From assembly GCF_009755605.1 (NCBI RefSeq), contig NZ_WPNZ01000021.1, positions 120,656 through 184,655 on the forward strand: 64,000 nucleotides of DNA. The letters are read 5' to 3'. The notes below the pieces were generated by a model. It was not told the origin of the DNA and ran no database searches. It saw nothing but the letters and a program-made list of their open reading frames with translations. How positions within the stretch are numbered: the stretch's first letter is position 1; the number at the start of each line of letters is the position of its first letter. Source of the stretch: Streptomyces typhae (GTDB lineage: Bacteria > Actinomycetota > Actinomycetes > Streptomycetales > Streptomycetaceae). Shown here in pieces: positions 44,677-53,522 of the stretch. The position numbers were made by a program, and so were the translations under genes.

Positions 44677-44831
44677 GCGGGGCACGGGGCACCGCGCTCG
44701 TACGGGATTGCACCCCTACGGGAATGCACCCCTTGGGCCAGAGGTTGGCCGTACGTAAGCCCCACGACATGACGGGCGTACCCTGGGGTGCGCCGACGAA
44801 TCGAAGTTACGCCAGCTAACAGGGAGCCGAT

Positions 44832-45797
44832 GTGTCCGCAGTCGCACCCGACGGACGCAAGATGCTGCGCCTGGAGGTCCGGAACGCCCAGACCCCCATC
44901 GAGCGCAAGCCCGAGTGGATCAAGACACGGGCGAAAATGGGCCCCGAGTACAACGCCCTCCAGAAGCTCGTGAAGAGCGAGGGCCTGCACACGGTCTGCC
45001 AGGAAGCGGGCTGTCCGAACATCTACGAGTGCTGGGAGGACCGCGAGGCCACGTTCCTCATCGGCGGCGACCAGTGCACGCGGCGTTGCGACTTCTGCCA
45101 GATCGACACCGGCAAGCCGCAGGCCCTCGACCGCGACGAGCCCCGTCGCGTCGGCGAGTCCGTCGTCACGATGGACCTGAACTACGCCACCATCACCGGC
45201 GTCGCCCGCGACGACCTGGAGGACGGCGGCGCCTGGCTGTACGCCGAGACGGTCCGCCAGATCCACGCCATGACGGCGGAGCGCGAGAGCGGCCAGACCA
45301 AGGTCGAGCTGCTCATCCCCGACTTCAACGCGGATCCCGACCAGCTGGCCGAGGTCTTCTCGTCGCGTCCCGAGGTGCTCGCGCACAACGTGGAGACGGT
45401 GCCGCGCATCTTCAAGCGCATCCGTCCCGGATTCCGCTTCGAGCGCTCCCTGAAGGTCATCACCGAGGCCCGCGAGGCCGGTCTGGTGACGAAGTCCAAC
45501 CTGATCCTCGGCATGGGCGAGGAGCGCGCGGAGATCAGCGAGGCGCTCCAGCGGCTGCACGACGCGGGCTGCGAGCTCATCACGATCACGCAGTACCTGC
45601 GCCCGTCGGTGCGCCACCACCCCGTGGAGCGCTGGGCCAAGCCGCAGGAGTTCGTGGAGCTGAAGGAGGAGGCCGAGGAGATCGGGTTCTCCGGGGTCAT
45701 GTCGGGGCCGCTGGTCCGCTCCTCCTACCGCGCGGGGCGGCTGTACCAGATGGCGATCGAGCGGCGCGGGTCGTACGTGGCGTCGCAGGCGGTCTGA
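44832..45797 (+). CDS. lipA: Lipoyl synthase
   Basis: 321-residue radical SAM enzyme that adds two sulfurs to octanoyl groups. Auxiliary cluster motif CxxxxCPNIYEC near residue 55, radical SAM motif CTRRCDFC near 80, and C-terminal RSSYRAG with the catalytic serine. GTG start with GGGAG at six bases. It is separated from lipB by 155 bases and may have its own promoter. Products are E2 lipoyl lysines and GcvH. Confidence 0.97.
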   Translation: MSAVAPDGRKMLRLEVRNAQTPIERKPEWIKTRAKMGPEYNALQKLVKSEGLHTVCQEAGCPNIYECWEDREATFLIGGDQCTRRCDFCQIDTGKPQALDRDEPRRVGESVVTMDLNYATITGVARDDLEDGGAWLYAETVRQIHAMTAERESGQTKVELLIPDFNADPDQLAEVFSSRPEVLAHNVETVPRIFKRIRPGFRFERSLKVITEAREAGLVTKSNLILGMGEERAEISEALQRLHDAGCELITITQYLRPSVRHHPVERWAKPQEFVELKEEAEEIGFSGVMSGPLVRSSYRAGRLYQMAIERRGSYVASQAV

Positions 45798-46277
45798 CGC
45801 GCTTCCGCTCGGCCGGGTCCGGCCGGGCCGCTCGGCTTCCGCTCGGCCCGGCTCCTCGGCTTCCGCCCGGCAGGGCGCCTCGGCTTCCGCTTCCGGGCCC
45901 TGCGGCTTCCGCTTGGCAGGGCCTCGCGGGGCCGACCGCCGTGTGAATCTGCGCACAAGTGACTACCGCCCGGTAGCGGCCGATATGGCGCGGCCCGTAC
46001 GTTTCTCGCAGGTGAGGGGAGCGTAAGGGCCGCGTCAGCGTTTGCGGGCCCCGCGTCAGGGCTTCATCGGTGTTTGACCGCCCAGTCACGCCCTGGTAAC
46101 ACCAATCAGTGACCCTGCTACTACCGCACGTAGAGCCTTAGCCATAGCTGGACACCCCCGCATCCAGCACCGGCCCGGCTCGGCACCACCAGCTGCCACC
46201 CGCCACCACCCCGTAGCACCCCGTAGCACCCCTCATAGCGCTCCCCCGTCCACTGCCGCTTCCCGGAGGGCATCACC
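45798..46277. other. Long gene-free region with tandem repeats
   Basis: 480 bases. First part (45800-45930) holds about five imperfect copies of CTCGGCTTCCGCTCGGC plus GGGC; CCCGTAGCACCCCGTAGCACC repeats near 46205-46230. In between, near 46105-46140, TTAGCC and TACTACCG are the least GC-rich parts and could hold the promoter of the next small gene. No convincing ORF. Confidence 0.6.
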
Positions 46278-46481
46278 ATGCAGGCCGCGCCCGTTCGCGC
46301 CACCGCCATCCCGTCCGTCACCGACGCGCTGCGCGCCGTCGAGTCGCTGCTCATGAGCGGCGGCCAGCGCACCGCGCGCCGCAACGCCTGGACGTCCGTC
46401 CTGGAGGACCGGCGCCGCGCCAAGGACCGGGTCGAGGCTCAGCGCGTCCTGGAAGAGGCGGGATCAACCCGCACGTCGTAG
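46278..46481 (+). CDS. Small conserved protein (67 aa)
   Basis: 67 residues, MQAAPVRATAIPSVTDALRAVESLL..., predicted as two helices with a basic middle (GGQRTARRNAWTSVLEDRRRAKDR). A GGAGGG ribosome site eight bases before the ATG and GC-rich third positions support it. Conserved beside lipA in Streptomyces. Function unknown. Confidence 0.8.
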   Translation: MQAAPVRATAIPSVTDALRAVESLLMSGGQRTARRNAWTSVLEDRRRAKDRVEAQRVLEEAGSTRTS

Positions 46482-46511
46482 TCGCCTCCGGGGCCACGTA
46501 GACTTCACAGC

Positions 46512-47219
46512 ATGGCGAGGAAGGAAACCACCGCGGCGGCTTCGGCCGCGGAACCCGGGCGACTCAAGCAGATCGCCCTGACCTACAAGATGACCCGGCG
46601 GGCCGACTCCAAGATCGGTCTCATCATCGCGGCTGTGGGAATCGTCACCTTCGGTGTCTTCCTCGCGATCGGCTTCTGGATCGACCACCCCGTCTATCTC
46701 GGCATTCTCGGCTTCGTCCTCGCCTTCCTGGCGATGGCGATCGTCTTCGGACGCAGGGCCGAGCGCGCCGCCTTCGGACAGATGGAGGGCCAGCCCGGCG
46801 CGGCGGCCGCGGTGCTCGACAAGATCGGCCGCGGCTGGACCACGACCCCCGCGGTGGCGATGAACCGCAGCCAGGACGTGGTGCACCGCACGGTCGGCAA
46901 GGCCGGCATCGTCCTGGTGGCCGAGGGCAACCCGAACCGGTTGAAGCCGCTCCTCGCCTCCGAGAAGAAGAAGATGGCCCGCATCGTCGCGGACGTACCC
47001 GTGCACGACGTGATCGTCGGCACCGGCGAGGGCCAGGTCGAGCTCAAGAAGCTCCGCACCACGCTGCTGAAGCTGCCGCGGGTGCTCCAGGGCCCTCAGG
47101 TCACGGCGACCAACGACCGCCTGAAGGCGATGGGGGACCTGATGTCCAACATGCCCCTGCCCAAGGGGCCCATGCCCAAGGGCATGCGGATGCCGCGCGG
47201 CGGCCCCAAGATGCGCTGA
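46512..47219 (+). CDS. DUF4191 membrane protein
   Basis: 235 residues. Two adjacent helices (about 36-80), then a basic cytoplasmic part rich in Lys and Met, ending PKGPMPKGMRMPRGGP. Mycobacterial Rv2219 occupies this spot. TAGACT lies seven bases before the ATG without a ribosome site, so leaderless. Function unknown. Confidence 0.93.
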   Translation: MARKETTAAASAAEPGRLKQIALTYKMTRRADSKIGLIIAAVGIVTFGVFLAIGFWIDHPVYLGILGFVLAFLAMAIVFGRRAERAAFGQMEGQPGAAAAVLDKIGRGWTTTPAVAMNRSQDVVHRTVGKAGIVLVAEGNPNRLKPLLASEKKKMARIVADVPVHDVIVGTGEGQVELKKLRTTLLKLPRVLQGPQVTATNDRLKAMGDLMSNMPLPKGPMPKGMRMPRGGPKMR

Positions 47220-47254
47220 CGCCGTACGAGAGACCGTACGAGACGCTGTACGAG

Positions 47255-47290
47255 GAGGGGCGCCGAAACCGATAGGTTCCGGCGCCCCTC
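47255..47290. terminator. Bidirectional terminator between DUF4191 and RDD genes
   Basis: Sixteen-base stem (GAGGGGCGCCG..., one mismatch) with a GATA loop. A TTCTTGCTCTTCCTGCTC tandem pair (47291-47326) follows, a T-rich tail on the plus strand. Confidence 0.8.
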
Positions 47291-47348
47291 TTCTTGCTCT
47301 TCCTGCTCTTCTTGCTCTTCCTGCTCTATGTGTCCAGGTGCTGGATCC

Positions 47349-47816
47349 CTAGATCCGAACCTGCACGGCGCGGGCGAGGCGGTCGTGGAGGCCGCGGCCG
47401 TCGCGGTCCCAGATGAGGGCCGGGATGCCGACGCACAGCAGCGCGCTGCGGATCAGGACGCGGACGAAGCCGAGGCGGCCGCCGTCCTCGCCGACGACGC
47501 GCAGGCCGAGCAGGCGCTTGCCGGGCGTGCTGCCGACCGTGCCCACGGTCAGCAGGCTCATCACGAAGAGGATGCCGAGCGCCCAGTTGCCCATCGCCTG
47601 CGGGTTGTCGCGGGCGAGCAGACCGTATGCGATGACCATGCACAGGGCCCAGTCGACGGCGATGGCGCCGATGCGGCGGCCGGGCCGGGCGACGGAGCCT
47701 GGGCCCTCCTCGGGCAGGCCGAGCCGCTCGCCGCGGTATCCGAAGTCGACGCCCGCGTCCTCGGCTGCCGCGCGCGGGCCGGAGAGCCACGATCCGATTA
47801 CTTGCCTGTTGTCCAC
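47349..47816 (-). CDS. RDD-family membrane protein
   Basis: 155 residues. Arg-Asp-containing first helix (RRIGAIAVDWALCMVIAYG), second helix (ALGILFVMSLLTVGTVG) and STPGKRLLGLRVV, DRDGRGLHDRLARAV, the RDD signature. Ion or small-solute transport has been suggested for the family. GTG start lies six bases after TACCGT; leaderless. Divergent from glnA. Confidence 0.93.
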   Translation of the reverse strand: MDNRQVIGSWLSGPRAAAEDAGVDFGYRGERLGLPEEGPGSVARPGRRIGAIAVDWALCMVIAYGLLARDNPQAMGNWALGILFVMSLLTVGTVGSTPGKRLLGLRVVGEDGGRLGFVRVLIRSALLCVGIPALIWDRDGRGLHDRLARAVQVRI

Positions 47817-47946
47817 CCGTCCACGGTACTGCGCGCCCGCGCGGAGCCGGGCGGGCGGGGTCGCGCCAAGGCCGGGCGGAGGCGTATGGGGGCCGGGTGC
47901 GGCCGGGTGAGCCCGCGGCACAGCCCTCGTCCCGCACTCGCCCTGG

Positions 47947-47984
47947 TTAACTTCGGCGAAACAAATGGGTCACGCTTGAGAAAT
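47947..47984 (+). promoter_or_regulatory. GlnR-type operator of glnA
   Basis: Two half-site pairs of the form gTnAc-N6-GaAAc: TTAAC-TTCGGC-GAAAC (47947-47962) and GTCAC-GCTTGA-GAAAT (47969-47984). Starts are 22 bases apart, two helical turns. Located about 110 bases before glnA, as in S. coelicolor, where GlnR activates or represses glnA. TATGGT (47995-48000) is a possible -10. Confidence 0.85.
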
Positions 47985-48083
47985 CCACCGTCCTTATGGT
48001 CGGGTCCCAGCGTGTGCCACCGCACCGGCCGCACAACCGAGCTGCAACCCCGTTCCTTCCCGGGCGGGAGTAGGAGGAGCTGG

Positions 48084-49493
48084 ATGTTCCAGAACGCCGA
48101 CGAAGCCAAGAAGTTCCTCGCGGACGAGGACGTGAAGTTCGTAGACGTCCGCTTCTGCGACCTGCCGGGTGTCATGCAGCACTTCACGGTGCCGGCGGAG
48201 GCGTTCGACCCCACGGAGGAGCTGGCCTTCGACGGCTCGTCCATCCGCGGCTTCCAGGCGATCCACGAGTCGGACATGGCGCTGCGCGCGGACCTCTCCA
48301 CGGCCCGTGTGGACCCCTTCCGGCGTGACAAGACGCTGAACGTCAACTTCTTCATCCACGACCCGATCACGGGCGAGCAGTACTCCCGCGACCCGCGCAA
48401 CGTGGCCAAGAAGGCGGAGGCGTACCTGGCCTCCACCGGCATCGCCGACACGGCGTACTTCGGCCCCGAGGCCGAGTTCTACGTCTTCGACTCGGTCCGC
48501 TTCGAGACCTCCGCGAACCGTTCGATCTACGAGATCGACTCCGAGGCGGGCGCCTGGAACACCGGCGCGATCGAGAACAACCGCGGCTACAAGGTCCGCT
48601 ACAAGGGCGGGTACTTCCCGGCGCCGCCGGTGGACCACTTCGCCGACCTGCGCGCGGAGATCTCCCTGGAGCTGGACAAGCAGGGCCTCAAGGTCGAGCG
48701 CCAGCACCACGAGGTGGGCACGGCGGGCCAGGCGGAGATCAACTACAAGTTCAACACGCTGCTCGCCGCCGCCGACGACCTGATGCTCTTCAAGTACATC
48801 GTGAAGAACGTCGCGTGGCGCAACGGCAAGACGGCGACGTTCATGCCGAAGCCGATCTTCGGTGACAACGGCTCGGGCATGCATGTGCACCAGTCCCTGT
48901 GGACGGGTGGCGAGCCGCTCTTCTACGACGAGCAGGGCTACGCGGGCCTGTCGGACACCGCCCGCTACTACATCGGCGGCATCCTGAAGCACGCCCCCTC
49001 GCTCCTGGCCTTCACCAACCCCACCGTGAACTCCTACCACCGCCTGGTGCCCGGTTTCGAGGCCCCGGTCAACCTGGTCTACTCGCAGCGCAACCGCTCC
49101 GCCGCGATGCGCATCCCGATCACGGGCTCCAACCCGAAGGCCAAGCGCGTGGAGTTCCGCGCCCCGGACCCGTCCTCGAACCCCTACCTCGCCTTCTCCG
49201 CCCTCCTCCTCGCGGGCCTCGACGGCGTCAAGAACAAGATCGAGCCGGCCGAGCCCATCGACAAGGACCTCTACGAACTCGCCCCCGAGGAGCACGCGGG
49301 CGTCCCCCAGGTCCCCACGTCCCTCCCCGCGGTCCTCGACGCCCTCGAGGCGGACAACGAGTACCTCCAGGCCGGCGGCGTCTTCACGTCCGACCTGATC
49401 GAGACGTGGATCGACTACAAGCGCACGAACGAGATCGCCCCGATCCAGCTGCGGCCGCACCCGCACGAGTTCGAGCTGTACTTCGACATCTAA
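48084..49493 (+). CDS. glnA: Glutamine synthetase type I
   Basis: 469 residues. Makes glutamine from glutamate and ammonium, dodecamer. Catalytic motifs DGSSIRGFQ, GPEAEFYVFD, AEINYKF, GSGMHVHQS and EFRAPDPSSNPY are all present; Tyr397 (KDLYEL) is the adenylylation site, so regulation by GlnE is expected. Start ATG follows TAGGAGGAGC. Under GlnR-type operator 47947-47984. Confidence 0.98.
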   Translation: MFQNADEAKKFLADEDVKFVDVRFCDLPGVMQHFTVPAEAFDPTEELAFDGSSIRGFQAIHESDMALRADLSTARVDPFRRDKTLNVNFFIHDPITGEQYSRDPRNVAKKAEAYLASTGIADTAYFGPEAEFYVFDSVRFETSANRSIYEIDSEAGAWNTGAIENNRGYKVRYKGGYFPAPPVDHFADLRAEISLELDKQGLKVERQHHEVGTAGQAEINYKFNTLLAAADDLMLFKYIVKNVAWRNGKTATFMPKPIFGDNGSGMHVHQSLWTGGEPLFYDEQGYAGLSDTARYYIGGILKHAPSLLAFTNPTVNSYHRLVPGFEAPVNLVYSQRNRSAAMRIPITGSNPKAKRVEFRAPDPSSNPYLAFSALLLAGLDGVKNKIEPAEPIDKDLYELAPEEHAGVPQVPTSLPAVLDALEADNEYLQAGGVFTSDLIETWIDYKRTNEIAPIQLRPHPHEFELYFDI

Positions 49494-49562
49494 GCCCTCT
49501 CGGTCGACGCCCATCCTGATGTGCGAGGGACGACGAAATACCTGACGAGCATCAACCTGCAT

Positions 49563-49600
49563 GAGCGGAGGCCGTCACCTGCGGGTGGCGGCCTCCGCTC
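49563..49600 (+). terminator. Terminator of glnA
   Basis: Seventeen-base stem (GAGCGGAGGCCGTCACC, one G-U pair) with TGCG loop. Confidence 0.88.
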
Positions 49601-49748
49601 GTGGCCGGGCGAATCGGCTGTCCGGTCGAGACGACCCTCTGTGACAGATCCAGCACCCGCAGGGCCCAGCCCATGGAAAAATCCCCCGCAGTCGTCATCA
49701 CCGTGGGCAGGCCTGGCACCCTGCCGCGCTCGGGAGGGGAGCCCCAGC

Positions 49749-51608
49749 ATGGTTTTGCTGTCGTCGCAGCGGAAGTGGCCCACACTGGCCGACTACTTTC
49801 ACGACTGGGCACTGGTGGATGTCGAGACCTCCGGGCTCAGGCCGGGGCACGACCGCATCCTGTCTCTCGCTGTCGTCACCCTGGACGGGCACGGTCGGCA
49901 GACAGGCGAATTCTCCACGCTCCTCAATCCGGGCTGCGACCCCGGCCCGGTGCACATCCACGGCCTCACCCCAGCCAGGCTCTCCGGCGCACCTGTCTTC
50001 GAGGACATCGCCCCGCAGGTGGCGGCACTTCTGAGCAGCCGTGTCCTGGTCGCCCACAACGCGCAGTTCGACTACGACTTCCTGGCCCACGAGTTCGCCC
50101 GCGTTCGTTCATGGGTGCCCGTGAGCAGACGTCTGTGCACCCTGTCCCTCAACCGTCTGGTGGCGCCCGCGACACCCGACCTCAAACTGGGCACTCTCGC
50201 CGCGCACTATGGCGTGCTCCAAGAGCAGGCCCACGATGCTCGCGACGACGTACGGGTGCTCTCCGGCATCCTGCGCGGTTCACTCGACGCCGCCGAGCAG
50301 TTGGGCCTGCCCCTGCCGCTCCTGGACTGTCCCCCGCGTCAGGACTACAAGCCCTATGTGCCCAAGACCCCATGCGCCTATCGCAATCCGGGCCGTCTGG
50401 AGACGGGCGGGAGCCTGACCCAGGGCATGAAGGTCGCCATCACCGGTGAGACACAGGTGTCCCGCGCGGAACTCGTCGCCCGTTCGGTAGCCGCGGGACT
50501 GAACGTGATGACCTCGGTCAGTGGTCTGACCAGCGTCGTGGTGACCAACGACCCCGGTGCCGCTGCCGGCAAACTGCGGCGCGCCGCAGCCGAGGGTGTC
50601 CCCCTCGTGGACGAGCCGACCTACCTGCGGCTGTTGGACGATGTGCAGCCCGGCCAGGTCAAGGGCACGGTCCGTGTCAGCGCCTCGCCGAGTGCCACGA
50701 GGCAGTTGAGTGGAGCCGCGGAGCCCGTGCAGACGCCCCCGCAAACCGCTTCCGCGTCGGGGGTCCCCGCACAGCGCACCGCCGTCCCCGTGCCCACGGA
50801 AGGTCAGCCGCTGGCCGGACGCCGAGTCCTGGTCCTGGGGGGAACTCACGACGAGGCCGTGGCGGCGCGCGCTCGTGCACTCGCCCTCGGCGCCTCCGCG
50901 GCAGTCAACCTCTCAGCCAGCGTCTCCGACGTCGTGGTCCTCACCGGCGGCGACACGGACCGGCGCCTGAGCCGTATCGCCTCCCTCGGTCTGCGCGTAC
51001 ACGATGGTGGCTGGCTCCTCGCACCCACGACCGCCACAGCGCCCACGCCGACGGAGAGCACGGCCGGGAACCCGGCGGGCACCGAAGCCGTACTGGTCCG
51101 AGGAGCCGTCGTCGATCTGCCTCAGCCCGACGCGGCCTGGACGGTGGCCGCCACATGGGGCCAGCACGCTGCCTGTGACGTGGACGTCGTCGCCTTCGCG
51201 CTCGACGAGCGTGAACGGGTGGCAGGTGACGAGGACTTCGTCTTCTACGGTGCGCCCGAACACCCGGACGGCACCGTGCGGCTCGCCTTGGAGGGCCCTA
51301 CGGAGCAGGCCATCATCGCCGATCTGGGATGTCTGCCACTGGAGGTCCACCGGATCGTCGTCGCCGCCGCGATCGACGGCACCGCTACATTCTCCGACGT
51401 CGGCGCCATCGAGATCACCGCCGTGTGCGGGATCGGAGCAGCCCCGACGGCCCGCGCCACTCTCGACGCTGCCACCACGGAACGCACCATGATCCTCGCT
51501 GAGCTGTATCGCCGAGGCGACGGCTGGCGACTGCGCGCTGTCGGGCAGGGCTACGACCACGGGCTCGGCGACTTGGCCCATGGCTATGGCGTCGACATCG
51601 CCGGTTGA
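49749..51608 (+). CDS. DEDDh exonuclease - BRCT - BRCT - TerD fusion protein
   Basis: 619 residues. (1) Exonuclease 18-175: Asp24 and Glu26 (DVETSG), Asp108 (HNAQFD), His162 and Asp167 (HDARDD), complete DnaQ-type DEDDh. (2) BRCT 226-300 (GMKVAITGETQVSRAELVAR). (3) Second, weaker BRCT 356-424 (LAGRRVLVLGG...GWLL). (4) TerD 447-615 with the calcium-type signature CDVDVVAFALDE...GDEDFVFYG. Such fusions belong to the tellurium-resistance-linked stress networks. Role in DNA repair or defence is inference. ATG after GGGAGGGGAG. Confidence 0.9.
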   Translation: MVLLSSQRKWPTLADYFHDWALVDVETSGLRPGHDRILSLAVVTLDGHGRQTGEFSTLLNPGCDPGPVHIHGLTPARLSGAPVFEDIAPQVAALLSSRVLVAHNAQFDYDFLAHEFARVRSWVPVSRRLCTLSLNRLVAPATPDLKLGTLAAHYGVLQEQAHDARDDVRVLSGILRGSLDAAEQLGLPLPLLDCPPRQDYKPYVPKTPCAYRNPGRLETGGSLTQGMKVAITGETQVSRAELVARSVAAGLNVMTSVSGLTSVVVTNDPGAAAGKLRRAAAEGVPLVDEPTYLRLLDDVQPGQVKGTVRVSASPSATRQLSGAAEPVQTPPQTASASGVPAQRTAVPVPTEGQPLAGRRVLVLGGTHDEAVAARARALALGASAAVNLSASVSDVVVLTGGDTDRRLSRIASLGLRVHDGGWLLAPTTATAPTPTESTAGNPAGTEAVLVRGAVVDLPQPDAAWTVAATWGQHAACDVDVVAFALDERERVAGDEDFVFYGAPEHPDGTVRLALEGPTEQAIIADLGCLPLEVHRIVVAAAIDGTATFSDVGAIEITAVCGIGAAPTARATLDAATTERTMILAELYRRGDGWRLRAVGQGYDHGLGDLAHGYGVDIAG

Positions 51609-51637
51609 CCGGTAGGCCCGGCTCTCGGTCCAGGTGG

Positions 51638-51796
51638 TCACAGCCGAGACCGCCTCCGCACGCAGTGCGGGCAACCGCACGGCGGGTAGGCGTCCCGTAG
51701 GGGTGGCATCAGGGCGCCCGTGGTGTCCACCCGCTTCGTTCCCGAGTCTGATGTGATCGTGCCGTCTCTGGCCACTCGGTAGATCCTCATCGTCAT
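51638..51796 (-). CDS. Small basic protein with CxxC pair (52 aa)
   Basis: Starting at ATG 51796 (MTMRIYRVARDGTITSDSG...) preceded by GGAAGC; a longer frame to 51850 is possible. The C-terminus CGCPHC suggests zinc binding. Divergent from the XRE regulator below, on an AT-richer background. No family recognised. Confidence 0.5.
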   Translation of the reverse strand: MTMRIYRVARDGTITSDSGTKRVDTTGALMPPLRDAYPPCGCPHCVRRRSRL

Positions 51797-51983
51797 GCCG
51801 CTTCCGAAGTTCGCGTCGGAGGAGTCGTCGGGGGGCGTACTCGCTGACATGCAGGCCTGCTCTCTCGGGTTGGCAACCCCGAGCGTCTCGTCGCGTTCGC
51901 CGGGGTCTGTCCACGAAGACCCTTACGGTGGACACGCGCCGCTCCCATCCCACGGCCCTATGGGTCCGCCCTATATTCGGGAC

Positions 51984-53234
51984 ATGGACAGGGAACCCGC
52001 CCTCGGCCCGTGGTCCCATCCGCAGTTGCTCGCGGCGCTGGGCGGGCAGGACTGGGCAGCGGTTCTGCGTACGTACAGGAAGCTCACCGGTCTCAGTCAG
52101 ACCAAGGTCGGGGAGCTCGTGGGGCTCGCCCAGTCCGATGTCTCCGACATCGAGCGCGGGCGGCGGCAGGTGACCTCCAGCGAGGTGCGGGCGCGGCTCG
52201 TAGGAGGCCTCGGGGCGCCCGATCAGCGGGGGGACGGGGCAAGGGCGCACGGTGCCGCGCCCGTCGTCGGGCTCGCCCTTTCCGGGCCGGGGCCCGACGA
52301 GGACCTGTTGGCCCGGGTCGCGAGCGTGGTCGACTCCCACAGCCGGGTGGACGCCGACACCCTCGACTGGCTGGACCGGCTCCTCGCCGAGCACCGTCGG
52401 GCCGAAGACGTGCTCGGGTCGCGGCCGCTCGTCGGCGTGATGCGTCAGCAGTTGCGTACGGTCGTCGACATGTACGCGAGCGCCCGCGGCCCCCTCGCGG
52501 ACCGAGTCGTACGGCTGGCCTCCGAACACGCCCAGTTCCTCGCCTGGATGGCCCAGGACCAGGACCAGACCGCCGCCGCACTCGCCTGGTACGACCGCTC
52601 CCACGAATGGGCGCTGGAGGCGGGTGACGCCGACATGGCGGCCACGACGCTCAACATGAAGGCGCATCAGGCGTGGTCCAAGGGGCGCGCCACCCGGTGC
52701 GTCCGCCTCGCCGAAGCGGCCCGCTGGTCCTGTCCGGGTACATCCCTCGGTGTGCGGGGCATGGCCACACAGATGGCCGCCCGAGGACACGCCCTCAAGG
52801 GTGAGGCTGACGAAGCGCACAGGCTCCTCGACGAAGCGCAGGCGATCATGAGCCGTGCTGCCGAGCACCCCGAGGACGAACCGCCGTGGATGTATTTCTA
52901 CTCGCCGAACTGGTTCACCTTGCAGCGCGGCATGGCGACGCTGCACCTGCACGACTGGAGTGCGGCCGTGGACCAGCTCACAGCCGGGCTCTCCGCGATG
53001 CCGGACGAGTACCGGCGTGACAAGGCGTGGTTTCGCACCTGCCTCGCGCACGCGCTCGCGGGGGCAGGCGAGACCGGCCAGGCTCTCGCCGTCGCCATGG
53101 CCGTCGTACCCGACGCCGCGGCCGTCGGGCGCCCCCACTCGTGGAACGAGCTGCACACCACTGCGGTCGTCCTCACGCGGCGGTCCCCCGCGCGGGGACG
53201 GCAATTGGTCGCGGCGCTATGTGCCTTCGACTGA
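51984..53234 (+). CDS. XRE-family regulator with TPR-like domain
   Basis: 416 residues. HTH 28-75 (YRKLTGLSQTKVGELVGLAQSDVSDIERGRR), then a long helical domain with WYDRSHEWALEAGDADMAATT and HLHDWSAAVDQLTAGL repeats resembling TPR-type ligand sensors in Streptomyces. Start ATG lies six bases after TATATT, a strong -10, no ribosome site: leaderless. Target unknown; may control neighbours. Confidence 0.9.
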   Translation: MDREPALGPWSHPQLLAALGGQDWAAVLRTYRKLTGLSQTKVGELVGLAQSDVSDIERGRRQVTSSEVRARLVGGLGAPDQRGDGARAHGAAPVVGLALSGPGPDEDLLARVASVVDSHSRVDADTLDWLDRLLAEHRRAEDVLGSRPLVGVMRQQLRTVVDMYASARGPLADRVVRLASEHAQFLAWMAQDQDQTAAALAWYDRSHEWALEAGDADMAATTLNMKAHQAWSKGRATRCVRLAEAARWSCPGTSLGVRGMATQMAARGHALKGEADEAHRLLDEAQAIMSRAAEHPEDEPPWMYFYSPNWFTLQRGMATLHLHDWSAAVDQLTAGLSAMPDEYRRDKAWFRTCLAHALAGAGETGQALAVAMAVVPDAAAVGRPHSWNELHTTAVVLTRRSPARGRQLVAALCAFD

Positions 53235-53279
53235 ACCTCGGTCCTCGGGCCTCGCGCCGAGAGGCGCGGCCGAAGCCGT

Positions 53280-53375
53280 TCAGCTGAAGTCCGCCGCATG
53301 GTCGGCCGCCCAGGCCGCGAACGTGCGTGCCCGGTGGTCGGTCAGTTGCTCGACGGTGTCGTTGACGGCTGTCGG
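53280..53375 (-). pseudogene. Remnant of an NAD(P)-binding oxidoreductase (C-terminal end)
   Basis: Minus-strand frame reading VNDTVEQLTDHRARTFAAW followed by AADHAADFS and stop. This is the usual tail of NmrA/SDR-type NAD(P)H-binding proteins (TGRPARTFAEWAAEHADAF-like). No upstream part of the gene is found in any frame within the following 150 bases, so most of it appears deleted. Confidence 0.5.
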
Positions 53376-53522
53376 CTTGTCCGCCGCCGCACGGGGTGGC
53401 GGCGGCCGCGCGAGCCGTCCCGTCGGTGGTCACGGCGGCGGCCCGGGACGCGGCGTGCGCGTACCCGGGCCGCAGGAGGAGCCGCCCGCCGGCGGCCCCG
53501 CCTCCTCACCGTCGGTCGGTCG

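Noticed and set aside
45697..46423. Minus-strand frames of 130 and 100 codons in the gene-free region
   Set aside because: Made by the CTCGGCTTCCG and CGTAGCACC repeats, no motif or ribosome site.
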